DNA of 64,000 bases from the NCBI GenBank assembly GCA_029260755.1, contig JAJDCQ010000108.1:1-64000 (forward strand), given 5' to 3'. Made by a program: the position numbers and the translations under genes. Origin of the DNA: Planctomycetota bacterium (lineage in GTDB: Bacteria; Planctomycetota; J058; JAJDCQ01). Below, piece after piece: positions 1-8,643 of this stretch (position 1 is the stretch's first letter; each line of letters opens with the position of its first letter). The notes below the pieces were generated by a model. The model did not search any database and was not told the origin of the DNA. It saw only the letters and a list, made by a program, of their open reading frames with translations.

Positions 1-707
1 TGCGAGCGATCCCCGATCGTCCGCGAGGCGTTCGAGCGAGGCGAGATCTCCTACGGCAAGGTCGACGAGATCGCCCGGCTCTCCCGCGGAGACGACATCG
101 AGCGCTGGCTCGATCTCGCCCGCGAGAAGTCGCGGGACGTCCTCCGCGAGGGGATCGACCGCGATGAGCGGTTCCTGCCGCCCGACGGGCCGAGCCGCAT
201 CATCCGCTTCGAGGTCGAGGCCGACCAGTGGAACCGGATCCAGGCCGCCATCGAGAAGGTCCGCCGGGTCGGCGGCGCCGAGGTCGGCCTCGCCGAGGCA
301 TTCGACGTGATTGCGCACAACTACCTCGAGACCCCGCTCGACGAGTCCGAGGTCCTCGCTCCGCCCGCCGCTGCTTCGGCCGCGAGTGCCGCAGCCGAAT
401 CGGAGTTGGGCGGCGCATCCGAGGCCGAGCTCGAGCAGGATCGCCTCTTCGCCAGGACGTGCTGCAGCGCTACGGATGGATCTGCGCCATTCCTGGCTGC
501 GGCTGCCGGGTCAACCTGGAGGTCGACCACATCGTCCCGCGATCCCGAGCTCCCGAGCGGCGCTGGGACCCGGACAACGTCGCTCCCCTCTGTCGAGGCC
601 ATCACCGGCTCAAGACCGACGGGATCATCGAGATCTCCGGGAAGGCGCCCGACGGAACCCTCATCGTGAAACGACCGCGGGAGTCCCTGGATCGTGCTCT
701 CGTCTGA
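1..707 (+). pseudogene. HNH endonuclease (DUF222-like plus HNH), 5' cut by window, frameshifted
   Basis: The gene enters from the left edge in frame 1, with a helical N-terminal part (SPIVREAFERGEISYGKVDE) like the DUF222 region that precedes HNH domains in this family. The HNH domain itself is in frame 3: LQRYGWICAIPGC, then NLEVDHIVPRS and LCRGHHRLK, supplying paired cysteines, the DH catalytic pair and the HH of the beta-beta-alpha-metal fold. The two halves do not share a frame; the switch lies about positions 440-455 and equals a one-base loss. Frame 1 alone would run on with low-complexity sequence to 669 and lack the nuclease domain. It is either a decayed gene or a sequencing error. 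Genes of this type are often present in many copies and linked to mobile DNA. Confidence 0.7.
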
Positions 708-1358
708 GCGACCCGCCGCCCGGCGGACAAGCTGATCTTGATCCCGCGGGCTGGCTCGCAGCGAGATGATCCGACGTTTGGTCGTGAGGCCGACCGCCGA
801 CCGGACCTCCCCGGCTCGGCTATCGTGATTCCAGGGGTCAGGTCCAGGATTCACACCAGAGGACCGGGTCACACGAGCTGCTGCGACAGAATCGCTCGTG
901 TGATTCCTGGACCTGACCCCTCGATTCACACCAGAGGCTCGGAGCGAAACGCGCTGGTCCGTGCGACGCTGGCTCCGAGCCGAGCCTGCTGCGCGCGCGC
1001 AACTCTCGCACGGTGCGAGAGGTCGGGTTCGCACGGCTCCGACGCGCGGCACGCGCCGTTGCGCCGCGCAAGGAAAACGGCGCGCGCCCCGGGCGACCGC
1101 GAGTGGATAGCATTCCGGGTGTCACGCCCGCGGAAGGAACTCGTACTCTTGCCCCCGCGGGCTGGCTCGCAGCGATGGGATCCGAGGTTCGGTCGAGAGC
1201 TCCGACCGCGGATCGAACCTGACCGGCTCGATGCGAGGCAGGAGGGATCGGCGGGGCGAAGACGAGGCGACCCGCTCCCGCGCTGATCTCGAGCCACGCA
1301 CCCGCGGGTCCAGGTAGCGGGCTACGATGTCCCTCGTCGTGGTGATGACTTGAAGAAG
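708..1358. other. 650-bp non-coding gap with repeats
   Basis: No convincing gene is seen on either strand. The stretch holds a REP-like inverted repeat (834-920) and an exact 22-nt direct repeat at 743-764 and 1154-1175. After each copy, similar sequence continues (ATCCGACGTTTGGTCG versus ATCCGAGGTTCGGTCG). It lies between the HNH remnant and the 3' end of gatD, so it may also hold the terminator of the gatED operon, but no clear hairpin with a T-tract was found. Confidence 0.6.
834..920. repeat. REP-like inverted repeat with GGGGTCAGGTCCAGGA arms
   Basis: The 16-nt arms at 834-849 and 905-920 are perfectly complementary. A further direct repeat, GATTCACACCAGAGG, follows each arm (848-862 and 923-937). 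Outer GGGGTCAG...CTGACCCC ends resemble those of the three 90-bp elements at 19.3-20.1 kb. Such hairpins are typical of REP/BIME elements mobilised by Y1-family (TnpA_REP) transposases, but no such transposase is in this window. Confidence 0.65.
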
Positions 1359-2789
1359 CTACGACCAGACCTTCCCGAGGAACGCCTTCATCTCGGGCAC
1401 TCCGCCCTGGAAGACGAGGTACCCGTCGTGGGGCTCGCGCTCGGTCATGTCGCCGGCGATCGGGGTCGTCATCAGCTCGCGGACCTTGGCCGGGTCGTCG
1501 GGGTGGCACGCGAGCGCCCAGCCGAGCTTCACGTAGGCGGTCTCGGGGAGCATGTTCGCGAGCGGGATGACGCCCTCCTCGAGGATCTCGCGGCCGGTCT
1601 CGTAGACGTGCATCTGGACGAAGCCCCAGAGCGTCTGCAGGGTCATGTAGACCTGGACGCCGGCCTTCCGCGCCTTCTCGAGCGCCGGGTAGGCGAGGCG
1701 GTTCACGTGGCCGAGGCCGGTGCCGGCGATCACGATCCCTCGGTAGCCCGCGTCGATGAGCGACTCGATCACGTCGGCCTTCATCCCGGGGTAGTAGTAG
1801 ATGAACCCCACCCGGTCGTCGAACTTCGCGCGGACGGTGACCTCGCGATCCTCGCGGCGCCGGGCGTAGTCGTCCTTCAGCGGCGTGATCTCGTCGCGCT
1901 CGACCATGGCGAGCGGGATGTCGCCGAGCGTCCGGAACGTGCTTCGATACGAGCTGTGCATCTTCCGGACGCGCGTCCCGCGGTGGAGGAGGTTGTAGCG
2001 GTCTGACGTCGGTCCGAACATGCAGACGATCACCTCGGCGATGTCGCCGTGGGCCGCCGCCCAGGTGGCGTTGATGAGGTTCTGGGCCGCGTCGCTGCTC
2101 GGACGGTCGCTGCTCCGCTGACTTCCGACCATGACGATCGGCACCGGGCTCCCCTGGACCATGAACGAGAGCGCCGCCGAGGTGTAGTGCATCGTGTCGG
2201 TGCCGTGCCCGATCACGACCCCGTCGTAGCCCTCGCGGATCGCCTCGCCGATCTTCTCGGCGAGGATCAGGTACTGGGGCGGCCCCATGTTCTCGCTGAA
2301 GATCCCGAAGAGCTTCTCGGTCTCGAGGTTGCAGATGTCGGCCAGCTCGGGGACCGAGCCGTAGAGCTCGCCCGGCGAGAACGCCGGGATCACCGCGCCC
2401 GTCCGGTAGTCGAGCCGGCTCGCGATCGTGCCTCCGGTTCCGAAGAGGCGCACCCGCGGCTTGCCCGCGTCGACCGGGAACGCCTTCTCGGGGATCTTGT
2501 AGCTCGCCTCTCGGTAGCCCGTCTTCCGGAGCGACTCGATCGTGTCGTGGCGGATCCCGACGTTGTAGCCGCTCTCGAGCTTCAGGACGAGGTGGAGCTC
2601 GTCGGAGGTCTCCGACCGCGGGAGGATCAACCCCTCGAAGCGGCCGCGGGTCGTCTCGGCGATGACGTCGCACCACACGGTCACGCCGAACCGGCGCATG
2701 ACCGACACGCACGGCTCCCGGTAGCCCTTGAACACGGCCGCGTCCTCGATCGGGACGGCTGCGGCCTCGCTCTGGACCTCGTCGCTCAC
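1359..2789 (-). CDS. gatD: Archaeal-type glutamyl-tRNA(Gln) amidotransferase subunit D (GatD)
   Basis: 476 aa. GatD is the glutaminase subunit of the archaeal GatDE complex: it frees ammonia from glutamine or asparagine and passes it to GatE, which converts Glu-tRNA(Gln) to Gln-tRNA(Gln). An N-terminal beta domain (about 20-100) precedes an L-asparaginase-like domain. Active-site motifs are LFGTGGTIASRLDYRTGAV (first Thr), IGHGTDTMHYTSAAL (TD pair) and VGSQRSSDRPSSDAAQN, which match archaeal GatD better than plain asparaginase. The GTG start at 2789 follows AGGAGG and overlaps the gatE stop (GTGA), so the two subunits are translationally coupled. GatDE is regarded as archaeal, so its presence in bacterial DNA is unusual. 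Plain asparaginase is unlikely given the N-terminal extension and the gatE partner. Confidence 0.9.
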   Translation of the reverse strand: MSDEVQSEAAAVPIEDAAVFKGYREPCVSVMRRFGVTVWCDVIAETTRGRFEGLILPRSETSDELHLVLKLESGYNVGIRHDTIESLRKTGYREASYKIPEKAFPVDAGKPRVRLFGTGGTIASRLDYRTGAVIPAFSPGELYGSVPELADICNLETEKLFGIFSENMGPPQYLILAEKIGEAIREGYDGVVIGHGTDTMHYTSAALSFMVQGSPVPIVMVGSQRSSDRPSSDAAQNLINATWAAAHGDIAEVIVCMFGPTSDRYNLLHRGTRVRKMHSSYRSTFRTLGDIPLAMVERDEITPLKDDYARRREDREVTVRAKFDDRVGFIYYYPGMKADVIESLIDAGYRGIVIAGTGLGHVNRLAYPALEKARKAGVQVYMTLQTLWGFVQMHVYETGREILEEGVIPLANMLPETAYVKLGWALACHPDDPAKVRELMTTPIAGDMTEREPHDGYLVFQGGVPEMKAFLGKVWS

Positions 2790-4885
2790 GAGCGCTCCTC
2801 CTGCCCGGTCAGGGCCGCCTTCGCGCCGAAGCGCTCGGCGAGCCTCCGCGCCACCTCCTCCGGCTCGACCCGGCCGAGGAGCTCGGGGATCACCCGCCCC
2901 ATCGCCCACTGCATCAACGCCCGCTCGTCGCTCGGCGGCCGCGACAGCGCGTCGCGGGCGACGACCGTCGCTTCGAGGAGCCTCGCGAGATCCGCCGACG
3001 GCTCGTCGCTCGCCTCGTAGGAGGCGACGATCGACGAGGCCGAGTGCTCGGGCTCCGCGAGCAGCCGATCGAGGATCTCGTCGGCGGCGTGGATGACCGG
3101 GCCGCCCCGGTCGAGGGCCGCGACGAGCGGCTCGAGGCGCTCGGCGTCCGGGAGCGCCCCCGCGCTCCTGGTCCGGCGCCAGTGGCACGGCAGCCGCTTC
3201 TCGAGCGCGGCCGCCATCCGTCGGGCGCCGAGCGGCGTCTTCGGCGCGAGCGCCTCGAAGAGATCGTTCCACGGGGCGCGGGCGAGGCGGTGCGCGGCCG
3301 CGGCATCGAGCCCGCGGGCGATCGCGCGATCCTCGCGCTCCCAGGGCCGGGCCGGCTGCTTCGCCTCGACGTCCTGGACCCAGCGGTCGGGAATCGGGAG
3401 CGGCGGCGTGTCGGTGTCGGGATACATCCGATCCGGCCCCGGCAGGATCCGCTCGAATCCGGTCGTCCCGTCGGCGAACGCCTGTCGCGTCTCGGCGGGC
3501 ACCCCGTCGAGGGCGTCGCGACCGCGGGCGAGCACCTCGCGGACGGCCGTCGCCGCGTCGTCCTGCCGTCCCCAGAGCACGACGACGGCATCGCCCGAGG
3601 CCGCGCCGCTCGCCGACCGGAGCTGGCGCCAGCGGGACGCGCGGAGGCCGTAGTCGCGGACATCGGAGTGGATCATGAAGGGCCGCCCGACGAGGCACGC
3701 GATCACCCGCACCCGGTGGAGGATCTCCTGGGCGAAGGTCAGGCCCGGCTGCGTCCCGTGGGCGAGCAGGCCACGGAACCCCGGGAGGCGAACGGCCACC
3801 ACCATCTCGTCGCGGTCGAGGGCGTCGCGGATCGGGCTGTAGTCGGTCTTGCGCAGGAGCGAGCGCGCGTCGATCGCGAGCGGGCTCTGCTCCCACGGCT
3901 GCCCCGTCTCGGGAACCGTGAGCATCTCCTTCCGGATCCCGCGCGCCTCGAGCTCCGCCTTGATCCGAAGGAGGGCGAGCTGGCGGAACGCCTCGACGTG
4001 CACCAGCCGCGGCAGCCCCCGGTGATGGCAGACGCCCTTGATCTCGACCCGCCGCCCACCGGCGATCGAGACGTTGACGTCCTGCCGCGCCGCGCCCGGC
4101 CCGCGGCGCGCCATCCCGGTCGTCCGGGTGACAGCGGCGATCAGGCGGCCGCCCGCGGCCGCATCCCGCGGGGTGAGGAGGTCGGGCTCGGTCACCGTCT
4201 CGGTGAGCGGCGTGCCGAGCCGGTCGGTCCGGAAGATGATCCGGTGACCGACGTCGCTCACCTCGCGGCAGCTGTCCTCCTCGAGGGAGAGCTGACGGAT
4301 CCGGAGCACCCGGTCGCGCCCGAGCTCGCTCTCGCGGAAGGGTATCTCGCCGGCGAGCCCGACCATCGCCGTCCGCTGGAACCCGGTCGGGATCGACCCG
4401 TCGAGGTACTGCTTCCGCATCACGTGTAGCTCGGAGACGAGGTTCAGCTCGAACAGCCGGCTCACCGCGATGGCGGTCCGGACCGCCTCCTCGTCCACCT
4501 CGAACGGCGGCGTGTCGTCCATCTCGTAGGTGCAGACGCTGCTCCGCTCGAGGCGGTAGACGATCTCCTTTCGCGTCTTGAACTCCATGAGGGCGGTGCC
4601 GTCGTACTCGCCGAGCTCGGACAGGGTCGGCCGCATGTGCCGCAGCACCTCGGCGTCGACCCGCCGGGCGACGACCCCGGACGGGCACCGGCAGAAGAGC
4701 TTGCTCCGGGTGGCGAGCTGCTGATGCACCTCGAGCCCGCACAGAAAACCGAGCGTGTCGTAGTCGGCCGGAGTCATCTCCTCGAGCTCGCGCTCGGGGA
4801 AGTCCAGCGCCGCCTCGCGCCGCGGGTTCAGGTCGGCCGGCGGGCGCGCCGACGCGGCGGGCGGAGGGGGATGGTGGGTCGTCAC
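2786..4885 (-). CDS. gatE: Archaeal-type glutamyl-tRNA(Gln) amidotransferase subunit E (GatE)
   Basis: 699 aa, the length range of archaeal GatE and far longer than bacterial GatB (about 480). It kinases and amidates Glu-tRNA(Gln) using ammonia from GatD. Opening motif LGFLCGLEVHQQLATRSKLF followed by CRCPS is the GatB/E cradle signature. VNVSIAGGRRVEIKGVCHHR and SSVCTYEMDDTPPF are further family signatures. The middle (about 390-520) corresponds to the AspRS-like insertion that distinguishes GatE from GatB, with DRMYPDTDTPPLPI marking the return to the shared core. The C-terminus (about 560-699) is the YqeY-like helical tail that binds tRNA. GTG start at 4885 has GAGGA upstream. It lies 20 bp after the isoaspartyl peptidase gene and overlaps gatD by four bases. 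Confidence 0.9.
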   Translation of the reverse strand: MTTHHPPPPAASARPPADLNPRREAALDFPERELEEMTPADYDTLGFLCGLEVHQQLATRSKLFCRCPSGVVARRVDAEVLRHMRPTLSELGEYDGTALMEFKTRKEIVYRLERSSVCTYEMDDTPPFEVDEEAVRTAIAVSRLFELNLVSELHVMRKQYLDGSIPTGFQRTAMVGLAGEIPFRESELGRDRVLRIRQLSLEEDSCREVSDVGHRIIFRTDRLGTPLTETVTEPDLLTPRDAAAGGRLIAAVTRTTGMARRGPGAARQDVNVSIAGGRRVEIKGVCHHRGLPRLVHVEAFRQLALLRIKAELEARGIRKEMLTVPETGQPWEQSPLAIDARSLLRKTDYSPIRDALDRDEMVVAVRLPGFRGLLAHGTQPGLTFAQEILHRVRVIACLVGRPFMIHSDVRDYGLRASRWRQLRSASGAASGDAVVVLWGRQDDAATAVREVLARGRDALDGVPAETRQAFADGTTGFERILPGPDRMYPDTDTPPLPIPDRWVQDVEAKQPARPWEREDRAIARGLDAAAAHRLARAPWNDLFEALAPKTPLGARRMAAALEKRLPCHWRRTRSAGALPDAERLEPLVAALDRGGPVIHAADEILDRLLAEPEHSASSIVASYEASDEPSADLARLLEATVVARDALSRPPSDERALMQWAMGRVIPELLGRVEPEEVARRLAERFGAKAALTGQEERS

Positions 4886-4905
4886 GGCGTCCTCGGCTCG
4901 TCGGC

Positions 4906-5850
4906 TCAGGCGATCGGGAAGTGGTCCCCGGCGAGGAGCGCCCACGCGGGCTCTTCCTCGCCGAGACGCAGGACCGCCCGGGGCATCCCGCCGGTGTTGA
5001 ACGCCGTTCCGATCCGCCCGTGCCGATCGACGGTGATCACGCCGACGGTCCCATCGCCCAGCCGCTCGGTCGCGGTCTCGACGGCGCGCCGGCTCGCCGA
5101 GTGGGCACCCTCGCCGGCCGCGACGTGCTCGAGCACGGTCCGGCTGACGCCGAGCTTGAGGATCACCTCGCCCCGCCCGGTCGCGACGACCGCTCCGCCG
5201 GCGACGTCGTCGGCGAGGAGACCCGCTCCGGGAACGGGCGAGTCGCCGATGCGCCCGACCCGCTTCAGCCAGATCCCGCCGGTCGAGACGGCCGCCGCGG
5301 TCCTGCCGTCCGCGTCGAACGCGACGGCGCCGACGGTGTCGCCCGTCCGCTCGCGCGCGACCGGCGCCTCCCCGGCCTCGGCCGAGCGCTCCGAGAGCAG
5401 CCGCTCCAGCTTCGCGCGACGCCGCTCGTCGATCGGGAACGGCTCGGTCGTAAGCCCCGCCTCGACCGCGAGACGCTCGGCGCCGGCGCCGGCCATGATG
5501 ACGTGCTCGGTCCGCTCGAGGACGGCCCGGGCGAGGAGGACCGGGTGACGCACGGCGGAGACGGCCGCGACCGCCCCGCAGCCGAGGTCGTCTCCACGCA
5601 TGACGGCGGCGTCCATCTCGAGGGTTCCCTCGCGCGTGAGCGCGCTCGCCGCGCCCGCGTTGAACTGACCCGACGCCTCGAGCGAGACGACGGCCGCGAC
5701 CGCCGCGTCGAGGGCGCCGCCCTCGATCGCCGCGACGCCGGCGCGGCACGCCTCGAAGAGGGCGACCCGGATCGCCTCGCGGCGCTCGGGCTTGACGTCG
5801 GGCCACGGACCGGCGCCGCCGTGGACGAGCACCAGGGGATGCGGCCTCAC
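4906..5850 (-). CDS. iaaA: Isoaspartyl peptidase / plant-type L-asparaginase (Ntn hydrolase)
   Basis: 314 aa. The family cleaves beta-aspartyl dipeptides and asparagine after autoproteolysis into alpha and beta subunits. Seen: N-terminal LVLVHGGAGPWP, substrate-loop EASGQFNAGAASALT, and ERTGDTVGAVAFDADG, in which the Thr before VGAVA is the expected nucleophile and new N-terminus (about residue 178). GTGGMP-like sequence near the end (FNTGGMPRAV) completes the active site. The usual length is 300-340. The GTG start at 5850 overlaps the threonine aldolase stop (GTGA). It is cotranscribed with gatE/gatD, so an amide-metabolism theme is plausible. Glycosylasparaginase is the main alternative within the same family. 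Confidence 0.88.
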   Translation of the reverse strand: MRPHPLVLVHGGAGPWPDVKPERREAIRVALFEACRAGVAAIEGGALDAAVAAVVSLEASGQFNAGAASALTREGTLEMDAAVMRGDDLGCGAVAAVSAVRHPVLLARAVLERTEHVIMAGAGAERLAVEAGLTTEPFPIDERRRAKLERLLSERSAEAGEAPVARERTGDTVGAVAFDADGRTAAAVSTGGIWLKRVGRIGDSPVPGAGLLADDVAGGAVVATGRGEVILKLGVSRTVLEHVAAGEGAHSASRRAVETATERLGDGTVGVITVDRHGRIGTAFNTGGMPRAVLRLGEEEPAWALLAGDHFPIA

Positions 5851-6902
5851 GACCCCGCTCCCCCGCCACCCTCGACGAGCTCGCGCGCCGCCGCGATCGC
5901 GCGCGCGACGTCGTCGGCGCCGACGTCGAGGTGGGTGACGAACCGGACGCCCTCGCGCACGCCGAGGAAGCAGCACCGCACGCCGCGTTCGCCGAGCCCT
6001 TCGACGAAGCCCGGCCAGCTCGCCGCGTCGCCCGGCGGGCGAACGAAGACGATGTTCGTCTCGACGGCGTCGAGGTCGACCGTGACGCCGGCGAGCGCGT
6101 TCAGCCCCTCCGCCAGCGTCCGCGCGTTCCGGTGATCCTCGGCGAGCCGCTCGATCCCGTCCCGGAGCGCGAGCCGCATGGGCTCGGTCAGGACGCCGAC
6201 CTGCCGCATGCCTCCGCCGAGGCCCTTCCGGGTCCGTCGCGCGCGGGCGATCACCTCGGCGCTCCCGACCAGGCCGGAGCCCGCCGGACAGCCGAGCCCC
6301 TTGCTGAACGCGACCATGATCGAGTCGGCGACCCGGCCGTACTCGCGCAGCGGCGTGCCGCTCGCGACCGACGCGTTCCAGAGGCGCGCCCCGTCGATGT
6401 GGAGGGCGGCGCCGCGGGCGTGGGCGACCTCGGCGAGCGCCTCGATCCGATCGAGGGGCACGACCGCTCCGCCCTGATAGTTGTGGGTGTTCTCGACCGC
6501 GACGAGGGTCGTCCGTGGGTGATGGATGTCCTCGTCCCGGAAGGTGGCCGCGACGAGCTCCGGGTCGAGCCGCCCGCGATCGCTCGGGAGGGGGGCCGCC
6601 TGCACTCCGCAGATCCACGCGCTCGCCGCCTGCTCGTTGCGGAAGATGTGGCTCTGCTCCTCGACGATGATCTCGTCGCCGGGCCGGGTGTGCGCCCGGA
6701 TCGCGCAGATGTTCGCCATCGTGCCCGACGGCAGGAAGAGGGCCGCCTCGGTCCCGAACGCGGAGGCGAGCTCGCGCTCGAACGCGTTCACCGACGGGTC
6801 GTCGCCGAACACGTCGTCGCCGACCTCGGCGCTCGCCATCGCGGCGCGCATGGCCTCGCTCGGCGCGGTGACGGTGTCGGACCGGAAGTCGGAGGTGGTC
6901 AT
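5847..6902 (-). CDS. ltaE: Low-specificity L-threonine aldolase
   Basis: 351 aa, usual length for the family. This PLP enzyme of fold type I splits L-threonine/allo-threonine to glycine and acetaldehyde. Seen: FRSDTVTAPSEAMRAAM at the N-terminus, GDDVFGDDPSVNAFE, LFLPSGTMANICAI, HIDGARLWNA (PLP-ring Asp and Arg) and MVAFSKGLGCPAGSGLVG, where the Lys of SKG forms the Schiff base. It is the first gene of a four-gene minus-strand operon (ltaE, iaaA, gatE, gatD) with 4-bp overlaps. Cytosolic. A small hairpin at 6923-6945 lies just upstream of the gene. Confidence 0.92.
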   Translation of the reverse strand: MTTSDFRSDTVTAPSEAMRAAMASAEVGDDVFGDDPSVNAFERELASAFGTEAALFLPSGTMANICAIRAHTRPGDEIIVEEQSHIFRNEQAASAWICGVQAAPLPSDRGRLDPELVAATFRDEDIHHPRTTLVAVENTHNYQGGAVVPLDRIEALAEVAHARGAALHIDGARLWNASVASGTPLREYGRVADSIMVAFSKGLGCPAGSGLVGSAEVIARARRTRKGLGGGMRQVGVLTEPMRLALRDGIERLAEDHRNARTLAEGLNALAGVTVDLDAVETNIVFVRPPGDAASWPGFVEGLGERGVRCCFLGVREGVRFVTHLDVGADDVARAIAAARELVEGGGGAGS

Positions 6903-7008
6903 CGGAGCGCCCCGTGTGGTCGGAGACGCACGCCCGGGGCGTCTCGAAGAGCCACGAGGTTCTTCATTTCCGGCGAATCGTCAAGCGGGCCCGAGGCCTC
7001 GCGGAGGA

Positions 7009-8400
7009 TCACGAGCCGGCGTCGCCCTCGAGCCGCTCGCGCGCCTCGATCAGGCGCACGTCCTCGAGCGCGGCGCGGACCTCGCCGCCGACCGCCGGAT
7101 CGGCGAGGAGCGGCTCGAGGGTCGGGCGCGCGACCGTCCCGAGCGCCCCGAGCGCCTTGATCGCGGCGGCCCGCTGCGGGTCGTCGGCCGTCGTCGCGAT
7201 CGCCGCGAGCGCCTCGGCCACCCCCGGCTCGGGTCCGACGTGGGCGAGCGCCCGGATGGTCGCCCAGCGCACCTCGCCCGGCTCGAGCCGCGCGAGCAAC
7301 GCCAGGAGATGGGGCGCACCCGGACCGCCGAGCGTGCCGATGGTCGCGATCGCCGCGCGCCCGTCGGTCGAGTCGGCGTTCTCGAGGAGCGGCGCGAGGC
7401 GCTCGACGACCGGCGCCGGGTCGTCCTGCCCCGCCCGCGCGAGCGTCTTGATCGCGCGAAGCCGGAGCGCGGCGTCCTCATCGCCCACCACCTCGAGGAG
7501 CGGCGCGACCGCCGCGGTTCCGATCCGACCGAGCGCCGCGGCGACCGCCTTGGGGTGCTCGCCCGTGCGGAGCACCGCCATGAGCTCGGGGACGGCCGCC
7601 GCCGCCGCGCCGAGCTCGATCCGGACGAGCGCGGCGAGCGCCTCGCGACGCTTCGCGGGATCGTCGCCGCGGAGCGCCACGCGCGCCGCCTCGACCCGCG
7701 CTGCGAGCGCCTCGGGATCGACGCGCTTGCGCCACGTCTCGAGCTCCGCGATCCCCTCGACGATCTTGCCGTAGAGGTTGACGACGTGGAGCGACCACGC
7801 GCCGCCCGGCGGCCTCACGAACCAGAGCGGCTGGCCGTCGACCCGTCCGGTGGCGATCTCCTCGCCCTCCTCGAGCTCGATGAGCTCCCCTTCGCCCGGG
7901 ACGAAGGGCCAGCCGAGGACGCGGAGGGCGAGCTCCCCTCGCTCGCCGCCGTGCTCGCGCACATGCTCGGCGAGGGCGACGAGGAGGGCGCGGCGGTCGC
8001 CGCCGCGCGCGAACAGCTCGGCGAGGCCGGCGCGGGTCGCCGCCGGGTCGGCCCAGTCGAGCGCCGGAAACGGATCGAGGCCGTGGGCGGCCCGGATCTC
8101 GAGATACGCGGACCTCGCCGGGGACTCCACGTCGCCGGCCATGATCCGCGCGGCGTAGAGCATCCCGAGGACGAGGAGATCTCGATCCCTCGGATTGCTC
8201 GCGTCGAAGACGGCCACCGGTCCCCCGCCCTCGGCGCGAACGGCCTCGATCACCTCGGCCGGCGTCGTCGGGCCGGCGAGCGCCCCGGCGCCCGCGTCGG
8301 TCTCGGTCGGGCCGGGCGGCCCGTCGGTCGCGTCCGGGCAGCCGGCCAGCGAGACGGCGACGACGAGAGCCAGCACGAGGCGGCACGCACGGGATGTCAT
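7009..8400 (-). CDS. HEAT-repeat lipoprotein, unknown role
   Basis: 463 aa. ATG at 8400 is chosen over an in-frame ATG nine codons upstream because it starts a clean lipoprotein signal (MTSRACRLVLALVVAVSLAGC) and has GAGAAG upstream. The middle (about 50-230) is an unassigned alpha-helical region. From about 235 to 455 run some six HEAT-like units, each with alternating helices such as AVAAALGRIGTAAVAPLLEV and AAIKALGALGTVARPTLEPL. HEAT solenoids are protein-binding scaffolds; a periplasmic or membrane-anchored role is inferred from the lipobox. Spacing of 106 bp to ltaE suggests a separate unit. Between it and the upstream gene, a GGGGCGG/CCGCCCC hairpin lies at 8481-8507, without a T-tract. 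Confidence 0.75.
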   Translation of the reverse strand: MTSRACRLVLALVVAVSLAGCPDATDGPPGPTETDAGAGALAGPTTPAEVIEAVRAEGGGPVAVFDASNPRDRDLLVLGMLYAARIMAGDVESPARSAYLEIRAAHGLDPFPALDWADPAATRAGLAELFARGGDRRALLVALAEHVREHGGERGELALRVLGWPFVPGEGELIELEEGEEIATGRVDGQPLWFVRPPGGAWSLHVVNLYGKIVEGIAELETWRKRVDPEALAARVEAARVALRGDDPAKRREALAALVRIELGAAAAAVPELMAVLRTGEHPKAVAAALGRIGTAAVAPLLEVVGDEDAALRLRAIKTLARAGQDDPAPVVERLAPLLENADSTDGRAAIATIGTLGGPGAPHLLALLARLEPGEVRWATIRALAHVGPEPGVAEALAAIATTADDPQRAAAIKALGALGTVARPTLEPLLADPAVGGEVRAALEDVRLIEARERLEGDAGS

Positions 8401-8643
8401 CGTTCGCTTCTCCCTCTCCGCGGTCACGCGCTCCGCGGCCGACCAGCATACGAAAAAGCCGACCGACCGAGATGGCGAACGGGGCGGCCCCCGTTGGGAA
8501 CCGCCCCGATCGTGCGATTGGCTCTCTGCTCAGCTCGTCGTCTCGACGATCTCTGCTACGCTCTTCAATTCGATTTCGAGTTCAAGTGCAAGTTCGAATA
8601 CGAGCTTCGAGTTCAAGATACGAGGAATCGGCTCTCCCGAGCC

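Noticed and set aside
1359..4742. Single GatE-GatD fusion protein
   Set aside because: The long frame covers gatD in phase only; gatE is in another frame and ends in a TGA that overlaps the gatD GTG.
8540..8640. Possible tRNA or small RNA around TTCGAGTTCAAG repeats
   Set aside because: The GTTCGAAT-like bases do not form a cloverleaf with an acceptor stem; only short direct repeats are present.
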